DNA of 64,000 nt from Aelia acuminata (GCA_911387785.2 OU426982.1:58259614-58323613), one strand, 5' to 3'. Shown: positions 25,200 through 38,010, numbered from the stretch's first letter. Numbers and translations are program-made. The notes: generated from the letters alone by a model not told the origin.

Positions 25200-26307
25200 T
25201 AAAGGAAATAGATATTAAAAGTGCCTTTAGTTAATCATAATAATTATGAGGATAAAATTATTTATAGATCTTATTTAGTTTAAAATACCCCCCCCCCACA
25301 AAAGTTTAACAAAATTATTCCTTTTTTGTGCTGATTCAAAGTATCCAAAGGCCTCTTATAAATATCCTGAAGTAGTAAAGATTGTTTCCTTACCAATTTT
25401 CAAAACCAGATCGATCAGTTGTTTGATCAGGGCAGGAGTAAATAAAACATATTTTTGGTAGAGCTGGATTTTAAGTTTTTCAACAAAACCTGAATTTCGA
25501 ATGCTGAAATATTTTAGCAGAAACTGTTGTTTTACACTAGTATTTTTTAAAAGGATTCTTGACGAAACCTTTGGTTAAATAATAAGACGACATAATTATA
25601 CTTTAGTGATTTTTTTTATTGCAAAAGATCACATAACACGCTGAAGTTAAGTAAATGCGGCAAACATTCGCTAGATCTGTTTTAACAAAATAATAATAAT
25701 AAATATTTCAAAGATTCCCGACAAAGAAAAATGTAATTAAAATTCTGTTATAAATTAAAAAAGTTTATAATCAGAATAAGTATGGAATTGAAAAAACTAA
25801 AGGAAAGGACCTTCTTTTACTGTAATTAAAATCCCTAGATCCTCAAAAAGAAAATGGATGTCAATTTCACAACACCATTTATTAATGAAACTCTATTTTT
25901 CCAGCATTGGCCTTGCTAATACTTCTGTAATCAAGTCATCAAGAAGGGGGCAGGTTGGGACAGTCAGATTTTCTAAAATTTCGTCGGAAAAGCATTTTTC
26001 CGCTCCGCCACACTCTAATCAACCTTTTCTCATTTTTTTCTTTATCATTCTTTTGGCACCGTCTTTTCCTCTGTCGCGTTTCCTGTTTGGAAAGTGACCT
26101 TAACGAAAAATCTAACCGTGCATTTCTTTACAGCAAGATATGATTCAAAGCTAAAGTTTGTATTATTGCCTATTCATTTATAAAAATTATAACCAAATAA
26201 ATAATAAGATTTACTAAAGAACAGTAATTAATTAAAATTTTATTTTACTTATTACTTATTTTTATTATTTTTTTGAGCTAGTATAATTTACTTACTACTA
26301 ATTATTT
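25200..26307. other. AT-rich spacer, nothing recognised
   Basis: Contains a C run at 25,289-25,297. The open frames at 25,858-26,143 overlap in two registers and lack homology. Confidence 0.45.
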
Positions 26308-26672
26308 CGCACCTTCCGTGGAATACTGTAACATCTCGAAAATCTAAACTTTTGGGAAATGGCGTTTAAAGTTTTTACTTTTTTCAGTTTGCCTTTTTTA
26401 ATTATGTTTTTTTTTTTTTCTGATCGTTGATTTTATTGGCAGAATTTCTTACTTAACTATTTTTCTTTTGATTTGATTTCACTTAACCTGATTTGCGAAC
26501 ACCCATTTGCTGAAAAAATTTCCGTTAATTCCCCGATTTCCGTAAGTTCCGCCTCTCGTCGGCCAACTAAACAGTTCATACCACATAAATATAACGTCAT
26601 TTTGACTAATTTGGTGTAAATAACTCAAAATCGAATTTTTCGGAGATATTACAGTATTCCACGACAGGTGCG
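26308..26672. mobile_element. MITE-like element with about 37-bp inverted ends
   Basis: The left end CGCACCTTCCGTGGAATACT is mirrored at the right by CGCACCTGTCGTGGAATACT, with both continuing GTAAYATCTC. The interior of about 290 bp is AT-rich with no coding sequence. A flanking target duplication is not evident, so the superfamily is unassigned. The open frame at 26,479-26,709 is within the element and not a gene. Confidence 0.75.
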
Positions 26673-28862
26673 ATTTGTTCATTATTATTATCTTGCAAAT
26701 GCATCTCATTATTTATATTTTATTTCAAATACACTGTATACAATACTGCTAATTCTAAAAATAAAATAAAATAATAATATAATAATATTTTTATTTTGAA
26801 GACCAATTATGAGTATTTAGGTTTTCATAAATTTTAACTATACAACATATTAAGAAACCACCCAGCAAAGAAACTTGACCACGATAAATAAAAAGTTGTG
26901 GAAAAAAATATTTCCTTTTTTTATCTTACGAATATTTAGTACATTTTAATCACTAAAGATTATTTGGTTAAGGGTCAAAACAGTTCTAATAACTTATAAA
27001 ATAACATAATCACACTACAGATTAAAATAACAAACAAATCTAATAGAGTTATGGGCAAGAAATCAGTGTGTCGTTTTTTTTTTACTAGTCTATATTCAGC
27101 CCTCATAAGCATCGCAAACATTAATTAGTGTAATTGCATTTGTGAACCTAACTCCAGCCACTTTGTACTATCCATATGTTTTTATATATCGGTATACCCG
27201 ATTAAAATTACAATTATATGTCGATAATTACATTTCCTGGAATATTTAGTGTTTGCTTATACATGAAACCTTGCGTAAAAGCTAGTAAATATGCCATAAG
27301 CAGCTAGCAAGTAATTATTTAAACCAATACTGATTAGCAGACATGTTTAATTCAACAACTAAGCCATTGTCTCCTCCTAAGCTAAAGCACCTGGTGATTA
27401 TATGGCAGAAACCTCATTTCACACTTCAGTACTATATATGAGAAATTACTAACTATTTATTATTCCTTCTCTCTACTATATCTACTACAAGATAAACAAC
27501 ACTAAGGCATCAATGCCTAATATCACATCAGAAAATATTTTTATTTATTTTAAATTTGTCAGGTATCCCTAATAAAAATTATTGCGTGTACAAGCATTTG
27601 GATCATATTTTAAATTCAATTAGTAGTCAGTAAAATTATTATTAAAATAATCTTATAATTATAATAATGATAATCTTATAATTATTATTATAACAAACTT
27701 ATAATTAAAATAAAATGTTTATTATGCGGTGAAAGCAAACTAAGGTTTATACACCAGAAATCAAGAGGTCTTTTGAAGATAACTAATAGATTTTTCGTGG
27801 TCTCGTTATACTATTTTATTATTATTTGTGAAAGAAAGTATATAAAATTATACAACCTGCGAATTATGTGAATTGCGTAGCCCATGACTAGTTTTACCTT
27901 GATGAATTGAAAAAAACAGTTTTTTTTTTTTAATCATGATGATGCACGAAAACAAGCACAAAAGAGAAGTGAAGAAAGAAAATGGTTGAATGCTGAAACT
28001 CCGCCGTGATAAACAAACCCATGGGCTGAAATGGGCTTGTCGCAAACCAATTTCGTTCAGTATTATATTTAAATAAACTGCTGAAAACATTGATTTATTT
28101 AAATTATAAATACTAGGTGGACCCGTGCGAAGCACTTCGCACTGAGATTTGTATCAGATTTTACTTCTAGCTTAACATAACTATGAAATGAACTTTTTTT
28201 TTTTGCCTGTTCATCACCCTCCCCAACCCCCCGGGCCTAAAGGTGAAATTATTTTTCTACAGCAAGGAAGAATAAATTATTTTTAAGAAATTATTTTTCT
28301 TTTAATAGTTAAGGAAGAACTTCATTTTCTGAAGTTTTTCTCTACAAAACAGTTTCCTGTAATCTTCCTGGAATATATGAAATCACTAAGAATCTTGCAT
28401 AGTCTTGGAAATTAATCTTTCTACATTCTGATTTTAACTACCCTTCTTATTTTGTTTTTTTCAAAATCAGTTCATAAGATGTTTTTTACGGTTATCTTTC
28501 TGACAATGGAGAGGAGAGGTAGTCTTTTAAGTGATAAGAACGACATCAAATAGGTTTCTAACCACGGAGAGGCAACAAAACAATATGGAGCCCCGTGAAG
28601 CTGAGGAGCCTAAACCATACCTTTTTATAAAAACAATAAGTTTTAGAGATTTAAAACGCCTCGCCCATATACTTGGAACCTGTATGGGTCATTAAGCCCG
28701 CATAGAAACCATTGAAATGCATTTTTCTTATTTCAATAATTTAGTTTTCTGAAATTCCCGCTATAAAAAAGATAAATTGATAAACCCGAAGTTGTTCCAC
28801 CATGATCTAATGTATCACCATTAATAGATTTTATTTATTTTATAAATATTTTGGACTACAGT
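26673..28862. other. AT-rich intergenic DNA; possible transposon-end motif near 28,110
   Basis: No gene was seen. At 28,111-28,137 the sequence ACTAGGTGGACCCGTGCGAA resembles a transposon-terminal motif frequently met in insect genomes. A related CTAGCTAAGGTGCCCAGC occurs at 32,743. Both are fragments without an identifiable partner end. Confidence 0.4.
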
Positions 28863-29094
28863 CATGGGCGGATCCAGCCGATTGTAAAGGGGAGGCTGCA
28901 GGCCCACAGCCCTTCATTTTGATCTGCCGATCAGCTTTTTCACCTTCCCACAACTAAAATTCTATTTGTTCTGCACATTTTCATTCTTTGATTTGCTTCC
29001 TTACTTTAAGGAAAGTCAAATTCTATCTTTAAATGACAAAAAATTTTCTAATGGGAGGGGCTCCAGCCCCCACAGCACCCCCCCCCCCGGATCC
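28863..29094. mobile_element. hAT-type MITE (GGGCGGATCC family), right end damaged
   Basis: Begins CATGGGCGGATCCAGCCG and aligns throughout with the intact copy at 54,754-55,032, including CTTACTTTAAGGAAAGTCAA and a GGGAGGGGCT followed by C runs. The right terminal repeat stops at GGATCC and is replaced by unrelated sequence ending in a 20-base A run near 29,178-29,198. This copy was therefore truncated or interrupted, and no target duplication can be read. Confidence 0.8.
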
Positions 29095-29779
29095 TCAGGA
29101 GACTTCCACTTATCCGTCCTCGTCGGAACGGATACATTGCCGTTTAAGCGAGAGAGCCGGTCAATCCGGAAAAGCGGAAAAAAAAAAAAAAAAAAAAAAG
29201 AATATATTATTATAACTTCTATATTGCGATAAAACCCAAATACAACTCAATACCTATTTTACAAAGGCTATAAAGATATTATTTAAAGACAACTTTTTGG
29301 GGCCAATTTTATTTAGCAATTTACGAAAATTTACACTATCAATCTATTCAGTTTTCATCAAATCTTTTATTTTTTTTCGTTTAAACGCACCTTAATTTCA
29401 TTTCGTCGGTTTTGTCGAAATATAGGAAGCTATTTCTTCTTAATTTCTTTCTTAATTTTTTTAATGAAATGAATGGAGGATAGGGATTTCTTTTCAAAAT
29501 CAATTTAACTTCGAAGAGATTCGTTTTACTGGAGTTCGGTCAAAAAATAAAAGACAAAAGCCTTTTTGCCTACATTTTAATTTATTTAAGATCTATCGAA
29601 CCACAACCTAATACAAATTTTAACAACATTTTTGACCAGTGATTGAGAATATGACAAAGTTATAAATGCTTTTATTGATTTTAAAAAGAATTTTTTATCT
29701 TTTAAAGCGTCCGTCGGTTTATCTGAAGAATCGATTAATCAGGAACCGGTTAAGTGGGAGTATACTGTAACTGCTAATT

Positions 29780-29865
29780 GTGAGAGTGCAATTTTCCAAC
29801 GCTACACTTAAGTCTAAATCAGACGAAATAACATTTATAGAACCTAAGCACGACAGGACCTAATA
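29780..29865. repeat. Diverged direct repeat pair (partner 30,104-30,186)
   Basis: GAGAGTGCAATT through GCACGACAGGACCTAA recurs about 324 bp downstream as GAGAATGCAATT through GCACGACAGGACCTTA with many substitutions between. It is an old duplication, or two copies of a dispersed repeat in the same orientation, and is non-coding. Confidence 0.55.
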
Positions 29866-30189
29866 CTTGCTGTAACGTAATACAATAAGTAGTTGACCAC
29901 GTGCGGCGGAGGGCCCTAACCCAGGCGTTATCTCAAAAATGGTAGGTTTTAGGGCTTTAAAACACCAACCCCAGTTTAATTAATATGAACTAAACTGGAT
30001 CTTAATGCTCGTATCGCAATTTATAAAACCCAATTTGATTCGTTTCGATCCGATGAATCAGTACGTTTAGGTCGATATTTTTTTTTGGACCAAAAAATGA
30101 ACATTGAGAATGCAATTCGCAAAAGCTCCGTGAAATTCTGAATCCAACGATACCACATTCATGGCATTTGGGCACGACAGGACCTTATA

Positions 30190-31726
30190 ATTCATGAAAA
30201 ACCGATTTTTACGCTTTGTGAAATAATATATCTGGGATCGAAAGTTTTTAAAAGGGTACAATTAGAGTAATCAGAGTCCAAAATTAAATATAGCATAATA
30301 ATTAATATTAGCATAAGATGTCCCCATATACATTATTCTGGAGTCATATTTTATCTCATGATCGTGAAGAGACATAATCACACTTTGTAATTGAAAATCT
30401 TGAATGAGGTCCAATAGCTATATAAATAATGTTTAAATAAAGGGATTGATGTTTAATCGTATTTAAGGTTCACTTTTTAACAAGAAATAAACTCAAAAAC
30501 TAATAAAATAAAATTTTCCATGCGTATAATTCCATTTTGAGCGGCTATTAAGCTTTTTAAATGAGAATCAATTTGATAAAATTAGATTAATACTAAGCTA
30601 ACCTTAGTGCTAGAGAATCTGTGTGTGGCTTTTTTCTTCCGGATTTTGCTACAACACATTTCAATGGAGTTTAAAGCTTGGGAGCGAATTATTTTTATGA
30701 TGGCGGGTCATCAGGTCATAGGTTATCAGGTCATCCCCTGATGACGGACCGTGGTTTAATTTTTGACGCGCAGATGAGAAATATGATCAATAGAGTAAAA
30801 ATAATTTGTTGGGTTAAGGTTTAAATTTATTCTCGAATGCCAAGATAAATATAAAACTTAACCCCACAGACCTTTTTTTTGTTTCTGTCCATGTTGTATG
30901 TATGGTACCTAAAATTCATTTATAGTTCACTATAGAACTGGAACAGATGTTATTGGAAAGCTTAGGAAAATTGTTGATATTTACAATTCATGTCACAGCA
31001 GCAGCATGAGCTATTAATATATTAGGTATTGCTTATCCAAGTTGTGGATTTAAAAAATGAATAAAATAAACAGAAATGAATTTATATCAAATATGTTGAG
31101 GGGTCGTGTGGATGAAGGTTATAAGTAGCATCGTGGTAAGAATTTATTTTTTTTTAAGTATAAGGGAGTATATTAAGTAATATATATTTCTCATCCAGAA
31201 TAATTCAACATTTGGTTATAAACTAATTGATCGAGATTGCTTCTAATTCAGTTTTCTCAAAACTCAAAAATTACCATCTTCAGCCACTTGACACTTCAAT
31301 TATTTTATTCTTTTTCTTTCAAGTATATTGCAGCTTCAAATATCCTATATTAGAGAAAATTATATTTCTACTTTATTTAATCTTAAAAATCCACCATGAG
31401 GCAATTATATATGTTTAGAAGAGCAAATATTTTAGTGTAAGAAGTCAATATCACAACTAGTGTTATTTTTCGAACCAGATATTTTCAAAGGTGTTACTTT
31501 AGCATTTAAATTTTATAAAATTGAAAAATCGGCTATAACTAAAATATTAATATACCTAACTGAAATATTAATAAATATCTCTAATTCAGGTTAATTTTAA
31601 AAAAAGTCGGTCTCACATTGTAGACCAGTTGCGCTTGTTTCAAGACAAAAAATAAAATGAAAAATCAATTTTTTTTTAGTAGGGTACCCTTGCTTTGAAG
31701 GTGCGATATGATTTCATATTAAATTA
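30190..31726. other. AT-rich intergenic DNA, no gene seen
   Basis: A small cluster of TCATCAGGTCAT words occurs near 30,706-30,745. Otherwise there are only short AT-driven open frames. Confidence 0.5.
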
Positions 31727-31896
31727 GGGAGCGGGGTAGCCATTTGGAGAGGCATTGAGTTGTGGTCACGGCGCTCTACCTGGCGGTAGAGCGTGTTCAC
31801 GATCAAATCTCTTCTTTGCACAACCCCTAACCAAGAAACAGTAACTTCCTTATACAGTACTGAACCCAAGACCCTGGTACATGTTTCTTTTTTTTA
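31727..31896 (+). repeat. SINE family D, internally deleted copy with perfect 12-bp target duplication
   Basis: Starts GGGAGCGGGGTAGCC like the full copy at 18,823, then lacks about 130 bp including the B box. It resumes at CTACCTGGCGGTAGAGCGTG and ends with CCAAGACCCTGGTACATG and a T-rich tail. CATATTAAATTA is present on both sides (31,715-31,726 and 31,897-31,908), so the whole structure was inserted as a unit by target-primed retrotransposition. The deletion either predates insertion or arose inside the copy. Confidence 0.9.
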
Positions 31897-31908
31897 CATA
31901 TTAAATTA

Positions 31909-32888
31909 AAATTTTATTACTAATATGTAATGACTGTAGTTAGATTAGCAATTAGTATAGATTAGTAAACGCGTACCCGTGATGTAAACTAGAAGGGATC
32001 AATTCATGATCTTTACATATATATAATTACAGCAGAGTTTTATTAGTTACTAAAATTGTTTGCTTGGAAAAATAATAAATATTAATAATATTTAAATATA
32101 TTAATAATATAAAATAAAAAATAAAATTAATTTTTCTTCTGGTTACATGATCTTGTTTTGCTTCAAGGGGGAGGGGGCAACTGGGTATGCACATGATTAT
32201 TTGACTGACCAACTAAAGAGATAATGATATCCCTTGGTTTATTTACTGCAACCAATGCTGATTTATAAGCTAAAATCCTGAAATCAATTAGGTAATGCAT
32301 TAATTTTAACTAGCAGTTTATTTTTTTATTTTTTTATATATGCAAAGAAATGATATGCAATGAAAAAAAACGGCACATTGTGCAATATTAATTAGCTGTG
32401 GAATAACGCCACGGTTATAGCTCCGTCATTAGAATTATATCACTGACACCCAATGGAACTACTTTTCATCTCGTTCCTTAATGGCCTCAACTCAGTTAAG
32501 GAGGGTTATGAAACCCGTAGTAGTTGATTATTACGCGGTATATTTCGGTTTTGGTTTACCTTTCTTGCTCTCGTGCTGTGTAGTTCATTAATATTTTCGG
32601 GCTTTAATGATGAGTGGATCGTGATCGGAAGTCCACCTGCGTCATCGCCGGCATCACTCAGTGGTTCCCTGACTCAGATACACAGATAATAACCAGAATA
32701 TGAAGTATTCAGCAAAGGATAGGTCGTAAAGTATATTATTACTAGCTAAGGTGCCCAGCTTCGCTCCGGTAGTTGTGTGGTTATAGTCCGATAGTTTTAA
32801 TAACAGAAAAACTTTAAAATTAATGGAAATATTGAACAAAATTAGCAATTTCTCGAAACTTCGGTTTTAACTTGGTATCAATATTAAA
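31909..32888. other. AT-rich intergenic DNA; transposon-end-like motif at 32,743
   Basis: Apart from ACTAGCTAAGGTGCCCAGCT (32,741-32,760), related in style to the motif at 28,111, I see no feature. No coding exon is supportable. Confidence 0.4.
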
Positions 32889-33272
32889 ATTCAAGATCTG
32901 CAGAGTCCGCCAAATAAGGAACCCTATATACGATATATATATACTTTAGAGAAAATTGAAAATAGTGAATGAACAATCAATTTTGCTGCAACTTAGTCGA
33001 GTTATGCATCGTTTTTATGGTTTCTGTGATTCTGAATCCTATAAGCCCATTCCAAGCAGTCAGTAGATAATAAGTTATTAGATAATAGTTGAAAAATTGT
33101 ATTTCCAGTACAACCTAAGCGCCGACTACAGTGATGGTCCTATTATATCCAGAAGTATAGAAACTATCGAAGATTCATAGAAACTTTTTTTTAAATACCT
33201 TTCTTCCATTTCAACCTCCCTTAAGTTATCCCCCCGTAATTTGGGCGGACTCTGCAGATCTCGAATCTTACT
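32889..33272. mobile_element. Inverted-repeat element ending in AGATCTGCAGAGTCCGCC
   Basis: The left end (ATTCAAGATCTGCAGAGTCC, from about 32,889) is mirrored at the right (ending near 33,272) with one mismatch over about 25 bp. The interior of about 330 bp is AT-rich and carries no open frame of note. The ends and length suit a MITE. No target duplication was clear. Confidence 0.7.
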
Positions 33273-34790
33273 GCTATCACAAAGTGAAAACCAAAATTTC
33301 ATGAAGTCACAATTTTTTCACCATATTTCTTTTTATCCTGAACTATGAGGGATGATAAAATCTTATTGAAAAAATGGTGTAATTGGAGTTAGTCATTTTG
33401 TCAACTGGGATCCTCATCATAAATAGTAATATAACCAACTTCTTTTTCATAATTACATACAATAACAACACTTAAAACTTTTTATTTGCGATTTATATTT
33501 AGTCAATTTATCTCTTTTTTTTACGTCTGTTTTTATTCGCTCACTGTACAACTAAAACATGTTCACTCATATTGCATTAAATTTACTTAAATATATATTA
33601 TATATATATATATATTAAATGTAATGTGCTGATCATATATTACCCTTCTAATGAGAAAACTAATTTTTTAAGGAATCCAGTTGGTTTTCTAATTGATAGC
33701 AGAGATGTGAAATCATTATTTTATTTTGGAAGCAAAGGTGAAATTAATTATTTTCGCTTGATGTTTTAGTAATTTAAAAAGAACAGCTGTAAAATATATA
33801 ACCTTTACAATCTGAACGGAATGAATGAACAATAAACATTGAGTTAAACGCACCCTAGCGCTTCCTGGTAGTCTTCAGCTCGAACTAAATTTTTCATTCA
33901 TAAACTCCTACATTCTCAGGTAGGCTAATTACATGGTGCGAGAGGCTTAAAATTCCAGTCCTCTTCTCTTCAATTTAACACCCTTAAGAGAAAAACGGAA
34001 ACCTTCTTCTCCGTTAGGGGTTATATAGCAACACGCTGACATAACTTTATTAAACATACGTTGAGTGGTTTTTGAGCCTTATCGGCACGCACATTGTACA
34101 CTTTGCTTTATAATATATATTGATTAAGGATCGAAGAGAGACCATGGAATAATGTTTACGAGATGGACGAATATGATTAATTTATATTAATACCGAATAC
34201 CGAATTTATGCAAATAATAATAAAAATAAATTTCCTCCCCCTTCACTGAGGGAGACTTAGAAGCTACTATAATTTCCTTTCTACGGCTTTGGAAGATATT
34301 ACATTATATTACATAACATTATTTAATTAGCTACTAGTTGCCGAAACAATTAATTAATTAAAAGTAATAAGATTATGAGTATAATTTAGTACTCATTCTA
34401 ATGTTGCGATAAACCAGAGTACACACAAGCATACGATTTTCTACCAATTTTTGTTAGAATTACAATAAGGTAATTGTAGCAATAGACAAAAGATATCGTA
34501 AAGCCATTTGAAGATATTTTAAAGAAACATCTAAGCCATTTTAAAGCTTCAATCTCACTTGGCAAAAAGTCATGAAAAGATTATGGCCAACACAGCCAAG
34601 GGGGGGGGGGGGGTTGTGGATGTGGGTACGACCATCAGGGTAGGCTTAAATTTTATTTTCAATTTTTCTTATAGTTAAAAACGCTATTTGACTACAAAAA
34701 CAAACAAGTAAAAATCAAATAAAAAATATTTTATAAAGTTTTTATATTTTTTGTATATAACAATTGTATGTTTAGACGAATGGTGATGGA
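33273..34790. other. AT-rich intergenic DNA with a (TA)n run and a G14 tract
   Basis: (TA)n lies at 33,593-33,617 and a G run of about 14 bases near 34,600-34,613. No gene or mobile element was identified. Confidence 0.5.
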
Positions 34791-34807
34791 ATTTAAAAAT
34801 GTACGAT

Positions 34808-34850
34808 AGATAACCCCAGAAGACGGGCCGAAAGCCCGAAACGTTGGGAT
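34808..34850 (+). other. Degenerate hammerhead-ribozyme-like motif
   Basis: CAGAAGACGGGCCGAAAGCC followed by CGAAAC has the order of a hammerhead core: a CUGAUGA-like box, a GGGC/GCCC stem II with a CGAAA loop, then GAAAC. Two positions of the first box are A rather than U (CAGAAGAC against CUGAUGAC), which should abolish cleavage. Penelope-like and some other retroelements are known to carry such motifs in their terminal repeats. This is probably a relic of one. The flanking pairing (stem I) is weak. Confidence 0.4.
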
Positions 34851-35049
34851 AATAAAATACAGAATAACCCATTGGAAGAGATTCCTTCATTTAAAGAAAA
34901 GCCTTATTCAAACCAAACTCTTCCTCGCTAAGGTGAAAGGTACAATCAAGTAGAAGATATTTTATATTTTTTTAACATGAAGGCTTATAGACATATATAG
35001 ATAATCTTCAGTGTTTATCTATCATTTTATAATGGTTCTGTCTTGTCTG

Positions 35050-35420
35050 CTCACTCCCGGGTTTTTCTGAAATTTTCTGTAGGTCTTCTGGACTTGTTTC
35101 AAAACTAGATTTCTGCCTTTTTATCTTTGCGCATTTTTTTCACATTGACAAACCATCGTAGCTTATTTTCTTCTAAAACATACATGACTTTTATTCCAGT
35201 TTTCTTCTGATAGTCGCATGTTGGACTTTCTTTTACCTTGTTGTACCTTGTATCTTATTTCTTGTACCCGCTATACTACTTAGTTGCCTCATTTCCATTT
35301 CTTGAATTAAGCTCCTTTGTTTTGAGGTAGAAGTCCAGGAGTCGCGGACGTAGCTCAGTAAACTAGTAAGTTTAGGAGCATCTTATTTCCTTGAAAATCT
35401 GAATTTGAAGGAATGAAACC
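35050..35420 (-). pseudogene. LINE reverse-transcriptase 3' relic
   Basis: On the minus strand two conserved pieces of a non-LTR polymerase tail are readable in separate frames: EMRQLSSIAGTRNK (35,261-35,303) and LEENKLRWFVNVKKMRKD (35,104-35,188, ending KAEI and a stop). These correspond to the MRxLRxIAGxTR and LRWFGHVxRM signatures common in RTE- and CR1-type LINEs. Frameshifts and stops separate them. Minus-strand sequence upstream (35,430-35,630) is somewhat coding-like (RRIGARQGLQYLQ) and may be the same relic, but that is uncertain. Confidence 0.75.
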
Positions 35421-35639
35421 ATTCGAAGTCCAGTGCTATATTTTCCCTAGTTTCCCCACCAGTCCGTCCATTTTCGTTGCAGGTATTGAAGTCCCTGACG
35501 TGCTCCTATTCTTCTCGATTTAGACCAACAATACTGTTTCTCTGTTCTAACCCTTTTAATAGTGTTGCTGATTTTAATTACTTTATTTAATAGCTGATTA
35601 AGAGGGGAGTAGGAAATACTCGGATTCATGGATTTTTTA

Positions 35640-36600
35640 TTAATTTATTATTGCATTAAATGCATTTTGAATTTAAAAAATAAATGACCCAATTTCAAAT
35701 AATTTTTTTTTCCTTATGTAAATGACACCTTGATCATTTACAATGTATTTTTCTGTATAAACTGTTAGGTGAAATATCTCGATCACAACCGCATATAATA
35801 TAATAACAATGCCAACGGAATTTATAAGTTATTCTAATACCCAGCATAAATATCCTTTCTCAGTTCAGAATAACAGATTACATCATGATTAACATATAAA
35901 AATCATGAACATAAATGGTAAGAAGATAAGTAATAAAAGTATGTATTAATAAAATAAATAAAGACCGGCTTCACGCACCTGTGGCTTCGTGATGGCCAGT
36001 CTGTATTGCACAAGCCTGTCCTTAACACTTTCATCCTACAGGTACAACCAGTTATTGGGACATTCTGTGTCGAAACGCATTTGAGAGTATATTTTCTTGT
36101 CGACCTCACTTTGTGAAGTGAATTCAATCTTGTTGTACTGCACGAGCTTAGATATGATTTTGATTAATAGCATATACATTTTAGACGACAACAAAATCTT
36201 TAAATTTATTACAATGAATATAAAAGTGGATCAGTGATACATTAGTCGCTGATTTAAAACATACTCTTGATCCCTCTTCATGACAATGTAATTAATTGGA
36301 TCACTAAAATGTGAGATAGAAAAAGGCAGAGCGGCTAAGATGGGCATGGCATGAACGTCGGATTTTACCGATATCTAAAGCATATTGGCACTCCTCCCGT
36401 TTGCAGGTTTTGTGATACTTAAGTCATTTTTAGATAACGTAAAAATTTCATCAGCTAAAGTAATAAGTAGAGGTTGAAACCAAACAAACACAACCCTTAA
36501 AACTAAATTTATAGTTTGAAGAATGATTTTGAAATAATGATTCCTTACTCAGCTATATGGCTTACGGTTTTCTTCCTAGGCCTGGGCAGGGCGATGGATC
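35640..36600. other. AT-rich intergenic DNA; unidentified coding-like patch at 35,960-36,127
   Basis: The minus-strand frame at 35,903-36,127 begins MNSLHKVRSTRKYTLKC and is less AT-driven in its first 55 codons than background. I do not recognise it and see no splice framing. It may belong to another retroelement relic. Confidence 0.35.
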
Positions 36601-36901
36601 AATCAGTTGTTGATGATTGATGTTTTTAACAGTCCAATGACAATGTTAATGCAATGTTGGTGCAAGGTTAATGCAAAAATAAACATAGTTGGCAGTGGCA
36701 ACGCTTCGGTGCGCTCGGCCCACCCACCTGCCAATATAGTGATTTCTCTATTAATATATGTCCAATGTATCAAGGTGGTTATACTAATCAGGATTAATTT
36801 TTATAGCTACTTATATATTACAACACTTCCCTCCAAATTTGCAACAAAGTTTTTGGCAACATTTGATTTATTACACTTGTCATGGATATATGTTAATGTT
36901 G

Positions 36902-37150
36902 TCAATAAATTTTTTCAGAGAATAGTCCTCTAAAGGCTTCTGGCTCCAGTTCCACGAGCTCCAAGTTATGAAATCCGTTAATCGTCTCCGGAGTGGCCCC
37001 CATTTTCTTCTTGTCCTCTTCTGTCCGGCGCCCTTTCAGAAGTAGGTCTCCGATGTTCAATATTAAAAAGGTTAAACGACACTCTTCATGCAGTATACTA
37101 TGTCGTTCTTCTTTCACGAAAAACAGCATTAGCATTTCACTTTTAAACAT
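36902..37150 (-). pseudogene. Coding-like relic of unknown family
   Basis: An 82-codon minus-strand frame whose central part (about 36,915-37,070) is GC-richer and charged: LKGRRTEEDKKKMGATPET then NLELVELEPEAFRGLFSE. This looks like genuine protein sequence rather than translated AT-rich DNA. There is no consensus acceptor or donor at the ends and no family I can name. It could be an exon of an unknown gene, a processed pseudogene fragment or transposon coding sequence. Confidence 0.35.
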
Positions 37151-37339
37151 AACCAGAAAAGTTATTAGGGGTGAATTTGGATATTCACTATCGAAAACGT
37201 GTTACTTGGTTGGTTTTCTGCCATATACATTATTACGGTTTAAATATTTGAATTTTTAGATATAAATGATTAAAATGGATATCCCCGTTTAAATTAAATT
37301 TATTATTTTCCGATTATACATCAATGTAAACCTTCGAAG

Positions 37340-38010
37340 CTCCTTCTCCCACCGACTGTATTATTTTCTCTTTTCAAAAGAACTATCAGGTCAGGACTAA
37401 GTCCTACAGGCTAAACCACCTGCTAACTTCGCCAAACCTTTCCCGCCTCAAATTGTTGATATATAAAGGCGTCTTAAGACCGGCCCTTCTTCATGGAGCG
37501 CCGATGCTCACGAACTTATCAGGTTCTACAGCAAAAAAGCTTCAACAGTTTCAGAACGGCATACTGCGACGTATTGTAAAAACACACGAAATCACAAAGA
37601 ACGAAAATTGACTTACTGCTTACCACTCTTGACATTCCGACAGTCACTGAATTTAGTAGGAGACACATAAAATTCTTTGACAGCCTCAAGCAATGCACCA
37701 ATCCACTGTTTTAAACACTCACACCAACCGGACGGCCACAGAGGTGGCAAATACATGTCGACAGCCTCAGATTAGACAACTTTAACTGCTACTTAACCTA
37801 ACTGACTTAACAAAACTGGTAAGCCCCATCACCAAAAACAGATTCGTGACTGACTGATTGACACTGACCTATCACACCAAACTGACACAAAACACTCTTA
37901 AAATGCACCCTGTGCAGTAAAAGAGTTTTTCTATAGGAAGATAGAAATTCCTCATGTTCCTGCCACACAACGAACAAAAAAAAACGAAGAAGGAGCTAAG
38001 AAGAAAAAAA
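37340..38010 (+). pseudogene. Jockey-type LINE 3' fragment, frameshifted
   Basis: The plus strand encodes the end of a non-LTR retrotransposon reverse transcriptase. One frame (37,393-37,611) reads LLIYKGVLRPALLHGAPMLT then KKLQQFQNGILRRIVK, the conserved LxKxLIRPxLxYGxPVW and LQxxQNKxLRxI region. A frameshift at about 37,609 moves the match to another frame (TTLDIPTVTEFSRRHIKFF), with stops near 37,712 and 37,796. An A-rich, AAGAAG-rich tail follows from about 37,976. It is a decayed 5'-truncated insertion, independent of the LINE at 22,850. Confidence 0.88.

Noticed and set aside
29033..29232. Proline- and lysine-rich open frames
   Set aside because: They translate the C run of a hAT MITE and a 20-base A tract.
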